Position numbers and translations under genes: made by a program
Notes under the pieces: generated by a model
Seen by the model: the letters and a program-made list of their open reading frames with translations, nothing else
What the model was told of the DNA's origin: nothing
Database searches by the model: none
In this document: one piece after another, positions 6,919-13,981 of the stretch
How positions within the stretch are numbered: the first letter of the stretch is position 1
How the letters are laid out: every line of letters starts with the position of its first letter
Assembly (NCBI GenBank): GCA_030067055.1
Contig: JASJAL010000024.1
Coordinates: 1 to 15,075, forward strand
Direction: 5' to 3'
Length of the DNA: 15,075 nt
Source: Kiloniellales bacterium
Lineage (GTDB): Bacteria; Pseudomonadota; Alphaproteobacteria; Kiloniellales; JAKSBE01

Positions 6919-7614
6919 CGCTGGGAGTCATGAGAAACGCCCGCGTCCGGAGTGTCAACGAGAGGTGGCAGAGCCGAGGGCCGCTTTTGGCAAGGCTGAG
7001 ACGCAATCTGTCCTGGCTGATCAGGTCCGCTTTCCCAGTCCTACCGGGCATTCCCCCCTGCGATTTCCGTCGTCCGTCTCATGGAGCGACAAGGCGCAAG
7101 CTGAGGCGGGGTCGTGCATCGAAACGAGCGGGTCGGGCCTGATTTCCTGCGGTCGCGCCCAGGTCTCAAGAGACGAATCTGTCGATTGCGCGCGAGGCGA
7201 TGAGATTTCGCCAATAACGAGTAGCACTTTATAAGACTAGTGACTCATGCTTCTGCAACTTAGTAAATCCAAACAACCTATTGTAGCAGTATGACCACAT
7301 GGCTTTTGTGTCTATTGCAACGGCGCTACGGTATCATGGGGCCATCGAGCCGCCCTACCTCACAGCTGCGACGCAGCCGGGCCCGCGGCAGGCGTGACCG
7401 AATCTGTGCGGTATTGCCCGACTAAAGCAATAACACACATAGCCTTGTGGCAGACCTAGTGCGGAGGGCGGTGGCGCGACCGAGTCGGTGAGTCCCGTCG
7501 AATCGATCCTGTTCGAAAATTTCATTTTGGATGCTGTCGCCGAACCTTTGTGACTCATGCACAGCTAAAGAGGGAGAAAGTTCGAATTCTGAACGCCTCG
7601 AGCGTGGAAGTGGC
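6919..7614. other. Long divergent intergenic region without a convincing gene
   Basis: I find no gene of credible composition here; short open frames on both strands lack ribosome sites and family resemblance. The first part (6919-7200) has ordinary GC content. Segments around 7205-7320 and 7500-7560 are visibly AT-richer, as expected of promoter DNA between divergent transcription units. The 11-mer GTGACTCATGC occurs at 7240-7250 and again at 7550-7560. GTTC-N7-GAAC at 7580-7594 is a small dyad just ahead of the candidate promoter of the next gene. No tRNA-like T-arm or cloverleaf was found. Confidence 0.5.
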
Positions 7615-7644
7615 TTTACATTCTCTCGGCGTGTGCACTATCGT
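7615..7644 (+). promoter_or_regulatory. Candidate sigma-70-type promoter
   Basis: TTTACA (7615-7620; five of six matches to TTGACA) is followed after 18 bases by TATCGT (7639-7644; four of six to TATAAT). This would start transcription about 20 bases before the ATG at 7671, with GGGAGG as the ribosome site. The match is moderate and untested. Confidence 0.35.
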
Positions 7645-7670
7645 CGCGTGTAAAAGCTGGGAGGCTTCAA

Positions 7671-9119
7671 ATGAATCACTTCACCACGGTCGTTCTGGCC
7701 GCTGCGGCAGCCGTTGCGATCTCCACCACAGCGACTGCACACAGACCCGATGACTTCGACGGCGGCAAGAAGGCCGACTTCAGAATTGCCGCGGCGAAGA
7801 ACAAGGCGAGGATGCTGGGGGCTTCGGGCGCCGCCTTATCGGCCCGGAGCAGCTCTTCGGAGGCGGCCACGACCTCATCTTCGAGTTCCTACAAGAGCGA
7901 TTTGAGGATTGCGCCTTGCATCAAGGGAATGGCCGCCGGCAAATATCCCTGCAAGGACATCGACATGATCGGCTACCTCGATCTCGACGAGCTGGCCGGG
8001 GTCACCTTCATCAACGACATCTGGGGCTGGACCGATCCGAAGACGCGCAGAGAGTACGCGCTCGTCGGCGCGATCGAAGGCATGGTCGCCGTCGACGTCA
8101 CCCGCCCCTGGAGGCCGGTGGTGCTCGGCATCCTTCCGGCCGCGTCGCCGGACGAGACCCGTCCCTTCTGGCGCGACATCAAGGTCTACGACAATCACGC
8201 CTTCGTCGTGTCCGAGCAGATCGACCACGGCATGCAGGTCTTCGACCTGAAGACCCTGCGCGGTCTGAAAGGCAGGGGCGGGCCGGTCACCTTCAAGGCC
8301 TTGGCGCAGTACGACGAGTTCTCGACCTCGCACAACATCGCGATCAACGAGGATTCCGGCTACGCCTACGTGGTCGGGGCCAACACCTGCCTCGGCGGGC
8401 TCGAGATGATCGACATCTCGGATCCCGCGAACCCGACCGACGCCGGCTGCTTCAGCGATCACGGTTATATCCACGACACTCAGTGCGTGAACTACAAGGG
8501 TCCGGATCGCCGCTACCGCGGCCGCGAGATCTGCTTCAGCGCCTCGGCCAATCGCGCCGAGCCGTTCTTCAACACGATCTCGATTGTCGACGTGAGCGAC
8601 AAAGACGATGTCAAGGTGATCGCCAACAAGCCATACGGCGAAGGCTTTGGATACAGCCACCAGGGCTGGCTTACGCCCGACCAGGAGTACTATATCCACG
8701 ACGACGAGCTGGACGAGTTCTTCGAGGCTGTCTCGACCACCACCACGCGGCTTTGGGACATGAACGATCTGACGGACCCGAAGCTGATCGCCGAGACCAC
8801 CAACGGCCAGACCTCGATCGACCACAACCTCTACACCCGGAACAAGTTCTCCTTCGCGGCGAACTACACGACCGGGCTCAGGGTCTTCGACACCAGCAAG
8901 GTCGGCAAGGGTCGCTACGACGAGATCGCATTCTTCGACGTCTATCCGGAGAACGACAACGCGACCTTCGAAGGCGGGGCCTGGAGCAACTATCCCTACT
9001 TCAAGCGCCGCAACATCATCGCGGTCAGCAGCATTGACCGCGGGCTGTTCCTGTTGCGGCCTCGGCTGGACTGGGACTTCGACGACGACGATGACGACGA
9101 TGGGGACGACGACGACTAG
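7671..9119 (+). CDS. Secreted LVIVD-repeat / choice-of-anchor B family protein with poly-Asp tail
   Basis: This 482-residue exported protein has a signal peptide with probable cleavage after TATA (residue 23). A Ser/Thr-rich, low-complexity linker spans about 57-76. The body (about 80-466) has beta-propeller-like LVIVD features: GMVAVDVTRPWRPVVLG, GMQVFDLKTLRGL, LEMIDISDPANP, NTISIVDVSD and TGLRVFDTS. It also has the His-containing family motifs SHNIAINED, YIHDTQC, YSHQGWLTPDQEYYIHDDE and IDHNLYTRN. Six cysteines lie outside the signal peptide. In place of a sorting anchor the C-terminus is DWDF followed by a run of Asp with one Gly. Choice-of-anchor B proteins are surface or secreted; the biochemical role is unknown. 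GGGAGG precedes the ATG. A strong hairpin 20 bases after the stop suggests its own transcript end. Confidence 0.88.
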   Translation: MNHFTTVVLAAAAAVAISTTATAHRPDDFDGGKKADFRIAAAKNKARMLGASGAALSARSSSSEAATTSSSSSYKSDLRIAPCIKGMAAGKYPCKDIDMIGYLDLDELAGVTFINDIWGWTDPKTRREYALVGAIEGMVAVDVTRPWRPVVLGILPAASPDETRPFWRDIKVYDNHAFVVSEQIDHGMQVFDLKTLRGLKGRGGPVTFKALAQYDEFSTSHNIAINEDSGYAYVVGANTCLGGLEMIDISDPANPTDAGCFSDHGYIHDTQCVNYKGPDRRYRGREICFSASANRAEPFFNTISIVDVSDKDDVKVIANKPYGEGFGYSHQGWLTPDQEYYIHDDELDEFFEAVSTTTTRLWDMNDLTDPKLIAETTNGQTSIDHNLYTRNKFSFAANYTTGLRVFDTSKVGKGRYDEIAFFDVYPENDNATFEGGAWSNYPYFKRRNIIAVSSIDRGLFLLRPRLDWDFDDDDDDDGDDDD

Positions 9120-9138
9120 TCGCTCGCCATGAGCGCGG

Positions 9139-9167
9139 CGCCGGGTCCGGTCCATCCGGTCCCGGCG
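9139..9167 (+). terminator. Strong GC-rich hairpin after the LVIVD gene
   Basis: CGCCGGG-T-CCGG, loop TCCAT, CCGG-T-CCCGGCG gives 7 bp plus a T.T mismatch plus 4 bp, 20 bases after the stop codon. The 3' flank is pyrimidine-rich (GTTCCTCCTT) but is not a U-run. It is likely a transcription end or RNA-stabilising structure. Confidence 0.5.
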
Positions 9168-9224
9168 GGCGTCGTTCCTCCTTCGGCACTATAGTTCCGG
9201 CGCTTCCATCGGGCAGGAAATATA

Positions 9225-9752
9225 ATGCATGTCAGACCTCTGACGCTGGCCGCGTCCGCGGCCGTATTGCTTTCCGGGGCCGCCCTGGCGCAACAGTCGC
9301 GGCAAGCCCCGGTCGACGCTTTCGGCTTCCTGGAGCAGTGGGAAGTCCTGAGCGAGGAGGTCCGGCTCGGCCAGACCCGGCTGGACGATATGGGCCTGCC
9401 GCCGGGCTATGGCACCGAGGTCAGCAAGCCGAGCGACGCGGGCCTGTTCCGGGTCAGCGTCAACCCGAAGAATGAACCGGCACCCTTCAACCAGATCCAC
9501 ACTTGGCTGGTCCGGATCGAGACCCCGGAGGGCAGTCCGGTCACCGGTGCCGAGGTCGCTTTCTACGGCGGCATGCCGCTGCACAACCACGGCTTCCCGA
9601 CCGATCCCAAAGTCACCGGGGAGGTCGAGCCCGGCGTCTACAGCCTCGAGGGCATCAAGTTCAGCATGACCGGATGGTGGGCCATGGCCGTGGGCATCAC
9701 CGCCGGCGACAAGATCGACAAGGTCAGCTTCAACCTGGTGGTCACGCCTTGA
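9225..9752 (+). CDS. Periplasmic YtkA/FixH-like protein with MPxHxHG motif
   Basis: This is a 175-residue exported protein. Its signal peptide ends at GAALA (about residue 22). After a helical stretch (EQWEVLSEEVRLG) comes a single beta-sandwich domain of YtkA/FixH type (about 72-172): GLFRVSVNP, HTWLVRIETPEGSPVTGAEV, YGGMPLHNHGFPTDPKV, GVYSLEGIKFSMTGWWAMAV. The Met and His residues M117, H120 and H122, with H92, are candidate metal ligands. It is not FixH proper, which has an N-terminal membrane anchor and sits in a fix cluster. AGGA lies eight bases before the ATG. The di-haem enzyme gene follows after 34 bases, so the two are probably one operon and act in the same compartment. A role as redox partner, metal carrier or substrate of the di-haem enzyme is inference. 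Confidence 0.82.
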   Translation: MHVRPLTLAASAAVLLSGAALAQQSRQAPVDAFGFLEQWEVLSEEVRLGQTRLDDMGLPPGYGTEVSKPSDAGLFRVSVNPKNEPAPFNQIHTWLVRIETPEGSPVTGAEVAFYGGMPLHNHGFPTDPKVTGEVEPGVYSLEGIKFSMTGWWAMAVGITAGDKIDKVSFNLVVTP

Positions 9753-9786
9753 AACCGGGGCCGGACCGCGAGATCGGGAGCCAGCT

Positions 9787-10989
9787 ATGATTTCCAAAGA
9801 GCTTTCCGCACGGCTGGCGGGCGCGATCTGTCTTCTGGCGGCCTTGGCCGGCCCGGCAGCGGCCGCGGACAAGCCGGCGGCGGTCTGGGATCCGATCGAG
9901 CTTGGCATGCTGCGCGGCCTCTGGATCGGCAGTATGAGCCCGCCGCCGCCCGATCCCTCGAACCGCTTCGCCGAGGATCCGCGGGCCGCCGATCTGGGCG
10001 AGCGGATCTTCTTCGACACCCGCTTCAGCGATAACGGCGAGGTCGCCTGCGCGACCTGCCACCGGCCCGAGATCTACTTCACCGACGGTCTGGCCCTGTC
10101 CCAGGGCATCGGCGAGACCGGGCGCGGCGCGCCGAGCCTGATCGGCACGGCCTACAGCCCCTGGCTCTACTGGGACGGCCGCCGCGACAGTCACTGGTCG
10201 CAGGCGCTGGTGCCCCTGGAAACCCCGGTCGAGCAGGGCTTCGACCGGCGCCGGGTGCTGGCTGTGATCGCCGCCGACCCCGGCTACCGCACCGCCTACG
10301 AGGAGATCTTCGGACCGCTGCCGGGTGGGGAGGCCGACGACGAGGCGGTGAACCGCGCCTTCGCTAATGTCGGCAAGTCCCTGGCGGCCTTCGAGCGCCG
10401 GCTTCTGCCCGAGGCGGCGCCATTCGATGCCTATGTCGAGGCGGTCCTCGAAGGGCGCGATACCGAAGGCCTGCTCACGCCCGAGGAGATCGCCGGTCTC
10501 AAGCTCTTCATCGGCGAGGCGGCCCAGTGCACCCGCTGCCATAATGGCCCGATGTTCAGCAATTTCGGCTTCCACAACATCGGCCTGGTCGAGCTGAAGC
10601 GGGGCGTGCGCAAGTACGACTTCGGCCGCAGCCGGGGCTTCAAGAAGGCGCTGGCCGACCCCTTCCGCTGCGAAGGGCCTTACAGCGACGCCAAGGCCGG
10701 CGAGTGCCCGGAGGAAGAGTTCGTCCGGACCTGGGGCGTGGAATTGACCGGCGCCTTCAAGGTGCCGACCCTGCGCAACGTCGCCGCAACCGCGCCCTAC
10801 ATGCACGACGGCCGCTTCGCGAGCCTGGAGGAGGTCCTGGAGCACTACAGCAATCCGCCGCTCGGCCGGCTCGGCCACCAGGAGCTCAATCCCCTGGATC
10901 TCAGCCCCGAGCAGATCGAGCAGATCGCCGCCTTTCTCGGCACTCTGACAGGCCCGGCGCCGCGCGCACCCCAGAGCGCGACGCAATGA
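9787..10989 (+). CDS. Di-haem cytochrome c peroxidase / MauG family protein
   Basis: This 400-residue periplasmic enzyme has a signal peptide ending near GPAAAA (about 27). It carries two c-type haem sites, C88-A-T-C91-H92 and C248-T-R-C251-H252. Family motifs are RIFFDTRFSDNGEVAC, GRGAPSLIGTAYSPWLYWDG, RRDSHWSQALVPLE and TLRNVAATAPYMHDGRFASL. M339 in APYMHDG stands where bacterial cytochrome c peroxidases carry a haem-ligating Met and where MauG has a Tyr nearby. An insertion with C295 and C307 (about 290-310) may form a disulfide. Such proteins reduce peroxide with electrons from small cytochromes, or oxidatively modify a partner protein. It lies 34 bases after the YtkA-like gene and overlaps the following HAD gene by 4 bases (ATGA). 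Confidence 0.93.
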   Translation: MISKELSARLAGAICLLAALAGPAAAADKPAAVWDPIELGMLRGLWIGSMSPPPPDPSNRFAEDPRAADLGERIFFDTRFSDNGEVACATCHRPEIYFTDGLALSQGIGETGRGAPSLIGTAYSPWLYWDGRRDSHWSQALVPLETPVEQGFDRRRVLAVIAADPGYRTAYEEIFGPLPGGEADDEAVNRAFANVGKSLAAFERRLLPEAAPFDAYVEAVLEGRDTEGLLTPEEIAGLKLFIGEAAQCTRCHNGPMFSNFGFHNIGLVELKRGVRKYDFGRSRGFKKALADPFRCEGPYSDAKAGECPEEEFVRTWGVELTGAFKVPTLRNVAATAPYMHDGRFASLEEVLEHYSNPPLGRLGHQELNPLDLSPEQIEQIAAFLGTLTGPAPRAPQSATQ

Positions 10990-11633
10990 CGGAGACCGAT
11001 CCCCCGCAACAGGACTCCCCGGGTCACTACGACGCGGTCGTCTTCGATCTCCTGACCGCGCTGGTCGATTCCTGGTCCTTGTGGAACCGGGTCGCCGGTT
11101 CGGACGAGACCGGGTTGCGCTGGCGCCAGGCCTATCTCGAGCTGACCTACGGCGCCGGCGCCTATCGTCCCTACGAGGCCATCGTGGCCGAGGCGGCTGA
11201 GGCCGCCGGGCTCCCGGCTTCGGCGCCCAAGGACCTGATCGCGCGCTGGGGCGAGCTGACGGCCTGGCCGGAAGCACCGGGCGTCCTGGCCGCGCTGGCC
11301 GAGCGCGCAGACCTCGCGGTGGTCACCAACTGTTCCGAGCTGCTGGGCCGGCTGGCGGCGCGCCGGGTTTCCGACCGCTTCAAGGTCGTCGTCACGGCGG
11401 AGGGCGCGGGCTACTACAAGCCGCGCCGCGAGCCCTATGCCATGGCCCTCGCATCCCTCGGCGCCGCCCCCGAGCGCTGCCTCTTCGTGGCCGGATCGGC
11501 CGCCGACCTCCCCGGCGCCGCCTCGCTCGGCATGCCGGTCTACTGGCACAACCGCATCGGTCTCCCGGCAGCGGAGCCGGTCGCGCCTCGTTTCCAGGAG
11601 GCTTCGCTGGACCGTCTGCTCGAACTGGTCTGA
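10986..11633 (+). CDS. HAD-superfamily hydrolase (2-haloacid-dehalogenase-like), atypical nucleophile motif
   Basis: This is a 215-residue cytoplasmic HAD-IA type protein. Motif I reads VVFDLLTALVDSW with nucleophile D21. The usual DxDGT is changed to DLLTA, so the +2 Asp used by phosphatases is missing, as in haloacid dehalogenases. Motif II is VVTNCS, motif III is GYYKPRREPY, and motif IV is FVAGSAADLPGA. A helical cap lies between about 30 and 95. I chose the start at 10986 because it overlaps the upstream stop as ATGA and begins just before motif I; the frame extends upstream inside the di-haem gene, but that stretch is not HAD-like. Translational coupling to a periplasmic di-haem enzyme is unusual for a cytoplasmic hydrolase. 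The substrate is unknown; a haloacid is not demonstrated. Confidence 0.88.
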   Translation: MTETDPPQQDSPGHYDAVVFDLLTALVDSWSLWNRVAGSDETGLRWRQAYLELTYGAGAYRPYEAIVAEAAEAAGLPASAPKDLIARWGELTAWPEAPGVLAALAERADLAVVTNCSELLGRLAARRVSDRFKVVVTAEGAGYYKPRREPYAMALASLGAAPERCLFVAGSAADLPGAASLGMPVYWHNRIGLPAAEPVAPRFQEASLDRLLELV

Positions 11634-11953
11634 GCGCAACCGGACCGAAGGTTTCCATTCCCCGCATCGAAGCCTGACCGTCTGGCTCTCCGACAAGACT
11701 CGCTACAGGGACCGGGCCCGGGCCGGACCCTGGCTCGGGGCTCTGAGCTTGCAGCGTCAAGAGCGCCGCATTCCGACGACGGCCGCGGATGACGCTTGAC
11801 GGTATCTTCGGGGAAAGAGAAAGGCGGGGACCAGGTTCGAACCAAGTCTTGGAGCATTGCACGAAACGGATAGCTGCGTCGTAACCTCGGAAATACCATG
11901 GGAGAAAATCGCAGTGGAGAAACCGCCGAAAACAGAAGACGGGGGACGATCCG
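11634..11953. other. Intergenic region between the di-haem/HAD unit and the outer-membrane protein gene
   Basis: I see no credible gene in these 320 bases. They contain the strong hairpin at 11706-11732, a smaller GCTC-N8-GAGC dyad at 11733-11748, and CGTCAAG/CTTGACG (11755-11761 and 11795-11801), a spaced 7-bp inverted repeat. A promoter for the downstream gene should lie in the right half, but no pair of hexamers is convincing. Confidence 0.5.
11706..11732 (+). terminator. GC-rich hairpin after the HAD gene
   Basis: CAGGG-A-CCGG, loop GCCCGGG, CCGG-A-CCCTG gives 5 bp plus an A.A mismatch plus 4 bp, 73 bases after the hydrolase stop. There is no U-tract. It is the likely 3' end of the three-gene unit that starts at 9225. 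Confidence 0.42.
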
Positions 11954-12895
11954 ATGGGAAACCGCCATACCGCGGCCTTGGCGGCCGGAATCCTGGTTCT
12001 CTTGGCAGCGACTGCGGCCGTGCGCGACGTGAGGGCGGAGGAGGAGCAGTCCGGCTTTCTCGGTCTCGACCTTAAGGGATCCTTGGGCGAGGGACGCCAC
12101 AGCCGCTACGTGCCGCCGCTGACCAACCCGATCCTCAACGAGACTCCCTTCGTCACCACCGAGGCGCGGGCCTTCTATTTCTACAACTCAATTCCAAATG
12201 ATTTCGTGACCGAAGGCGGCCACATCCACCTCGGCGCTCTGCAGCTCCGCCTCGCGCTTACGGAGAGACTCGGCTTCATCGCGACCAAGGACGGCTATGT
12301 CGACGCCTACTTCGACGAGGTCCTGGAGGACGAAGACGGATTTGCCAACATCGCCTTGGGCTTCAAGTACGCGCTGATTTCCGAGCCCGAGACTGAAACG
12401 CTTTTGACGACGGGCCTTCGCTACGAGATCCCGATCCAGAACCTCGAGACCGGCGGCATCGAGTTGCAGGGCAACGGCGACGGCTTTCTCAATCCCTTCA
12501 TCACGGGAACGCGCACCTTCGGCGATTTCGGGCTGCAGGCGAGCGTCGGCGCCAACATGGCGCTGCGTCCCTCCGAAGACACCTCGATCCTCCACTATTC
12601 CCTGCACGCCGACTATGAGGTCTTGCCGGGACTGTTTCCGATCTTCGAGGTCAACGGCTACACGGCCATCGACAACGGCAACCGCTCCAAGGGCGCGATC
12701 GGCCAACTGGACGGCTTGGATGCGCTGAACTTCGGCAGCGAGGATCGGGACACGACGGTGGTGGTCGGCGGCGGGCTGCGCTACCAGTTCAACGACCACA
12801 TCCAGATCGGCGCGGGCGCCGAGACACCCGTCACCGAAGACGACAACACGATCATGGAATACCGCGTCTACTTCGACGTGGTTTTTTCCTACTGA
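11954..12895 (+). CDS. Outer-membrane beta-barrel-like protein of unknown function
   Basis: This 313-residue exported protein has a signal peptide ending near DVRA (about residue 28). The mature chain is a series of alternating amphipathic strands (RAFYFYNSIP, LQLRLALTERLGFIATKDGY, ANIALGFKYALIS, TLLTTGLRYEIPI, FGLQASVGANMAL, LHYSLHADYEVL, TVVVGGGLRYQF). It ends in a typical barrel-closing strand, EYRVYFDVVFSY, with a terminal aromatic. Length and pattern resemble transporter-like or phenol-pathway-type outer-membrane proteins. I cannot name the substrate or the family with certainty. GGGGGA lies seven bases before the ATG. It stands alone on the plus strand and converges with the GNAT gene 40 bases downstream. 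Confidence 0.8.
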   Translation: MGNRHTAALAAGILVLLAATAAVRDVRAEEEQSGFLGLDLKGSLGEGRHSRYVPPLTNPILNETPFVTTEARAFYFYNSIPNDFVTEGGHIHLGALQLRLALTERLGFIATKDGYVDAYFDEVLEDEDGFANIALGFKYALISEPETETLLTTGLRYEIPIQNLETGGIELQGNGDGFLNPFITGTRTFGDFGLQASVGANMALRPSEDTSILHYSLHADYEVLPGLFPIFEVNGYTAIDNGNRSKGAIGQLDGLDALNFGSEDRDTTVVVGGGLRYQFNDHIQIGAGAETPVTEDDNTIMEYRVYFDVVFSY

Positions 12896-12935
12896 GACCA
12901 GGATCAAAACTTCCGCGGCGTGAGGCGGTCGAGCG

Positions 12936-13952
12936 CTACACCGGGATCACGCCCGTCACCCGGGGGTCGTCGATAACCTTCTGTTCCTGCTTGTAGGGCT
13001 TGAAGCCGAGCTGCTGGTAGAGGGGCAGGGCCTTTGGGTGGTCGAGGTTGCAGGTGTTGACCCAGAGCCGCTTGGGCTCGTAGGTCCAGGCCCGCTCGAT
13101 CGCCCAGGCGAGCAGGTAGCGGCCGAGGCCGCGGCCGATGAAGAAGGGCATCATGCCGAAATAGGCGAGCTCGATGTCGCTGCCCTGGCGCCGGTCCAGC
13201 TCGGCGAAGCCGGCCGGCGCACCCTCGGCGTAGAGCACGTAGACCTCGACCCGCTCGTCCTCGAGGATCCGCGCCAGGTCGGCGTCGGACATGACGCGCC
13301 GCTCGTACCAAAGCCAGGGACCACCCACGGTGTCGTAGAGGAAGCGGTAGAAGGGCACCGGCGGATTGTGGGCGCGGAGCAGGGCGATGGTGGTCTCGGC
13401 CGGGTGCAGGACCTGCGGAAGCCGGGGCCGCTCGGTCATCTCCAGGTAGGTGATGGCGACCTCGAGCTTGCCCTCGCCGGGGCCCTCGCGCCCGGTGGGT
13501 GCGGCGCCGCCCGCGACCAGGCGCCGGCGCATGATGTGGCGTGGCTCGGTCGCGTAGTCCAGGTGCTCGCAGAAGCGCCTGGCCTCCAGCCGGCCGGCCG
13601 GGATCAGGAGCTGCGCGCTCTCGGCGCCGCGCTCCTTCAGCCAGCGCTCGGCGAAGCGCACCATGCGCCGGCCGTAGCCGTAGCCGCGCAGCTCGGCGTC
13701 GACCGCCAGGTTGTAGATCGAGCCGCGGCCGCCGTCGAAGGCGACGCAGAGCCCGGCGGCGACCTTGCCGCCGTGCGCGCCCACCAGGACCTCGGCGTCG
13801 GTGGCGGCGCGGAAGTTCTTCAGGTCGGCCAGGGGATCGTCGCCCTCCGCTAGGACGCCGCCGGCCCGCCAGAGGGCGAGCAGGGCCTCGTCGTCCGCCG
13901 GCTCGGCCGGCCGGATCTTCAGGTCCGGCAGCTCGTCGTCGTCGGCGGTCAT
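12936..13952 (-). CDS. Tandem GNAT-domain N-acetyltransferase (YpeA-like domain fused to a second GNAT)
   Basis: This 338-residue cytoplasmic protein has two acetyl-CoA-binding folds. Domain 1 (about 12-145) resembles YpeA: IRPAEPADDEALLALW, GSIYNLAVDAELRGYGYGRR with the pyrophosphate-binding loop RGYGYG, and RRFCEHLDYATEPRH. Domain 2 (about 162-325) has ELAYFGMMPFFIGRGLGRYL with loop GRGLG and the late motif WVNTCNLDHPKALPLYQQLG. The linker at 146-161 is Gly/Pro-rich, as between independent domains. The start at 13952 gives a natural N-terminus 29 bases after the upstream sulfurtransferase stop; the frame runs 28 codons further, but into that gene. No strong ribosome site is visible, so coupling to the upstream gene is likely. 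The acetyl acceptor is unknown. Confidence 0.88.
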   Translation of the reverse strand: MTADDDELPDLKIRPAEPADDEALLALWRAGGVLAEGDDPLADLKNFRAATDAEVLVGAHGGKVAAGLCVAFDGGRGSIYNLAVDAELRGYGYGRRMVRFAERWLKERGAESAQLLIPAGRLEARRFCEHLDYATEPRHIMRRRLVAGGAAPTGREGPGEGKLEVAITYLEMTERPRLPQVLHPAETTIALLRAHNPPVPFYRFLYDTVGGPWLWYERRVMSDADLARILEDERVEVYVLYAEGAPAGFAELDRRQGSDIELAYFGMMPFFIGRGLGRYLLAWAIERAWTYEPKRLWVNTCNLDHPKALPLYQQLGFKPYKQEQKVIDDPRVTGVIPV

Positions 13953-13981
13953 GTCGGGCCGGTCATGCCGGGGCGCGGCGG

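Noticed and set aside
7355..7558. 67-codon minus-strand frame in the long spacer
   Set aside because: No ribosome site, no recognisable domain and composition unlike the neighbouring genes.
7875..9155. Long minus-strand open frame (426 codons) opposite the LVIVD gene
   Set aside because: It is antisense to a gene with clear signal peptide and family motifs; its Val/Asp-rich composition is that of a GC-rich shadow frame.
10704..10985. N-terminal extension of the HAD frame
   Set aside because: It overlaps the haem protein's coding region and is Arg/Pro-rich; the HAD fold starts right after the ATG at 10986.
9742..11277. Long minus-strand open frame (511 codons) opposite the di-haem and HAD genes
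   Set aside because: The plus strand encodes two haem motifs and HAD motifs; the antisense product is Arg/Gly-rich with no domain.
13038..13853. Plus-strand open frame (271 codons) opposite the GNAT gene
   Set aside because: The minus strand carries two complete GNAT domains; this is a shadow frame.
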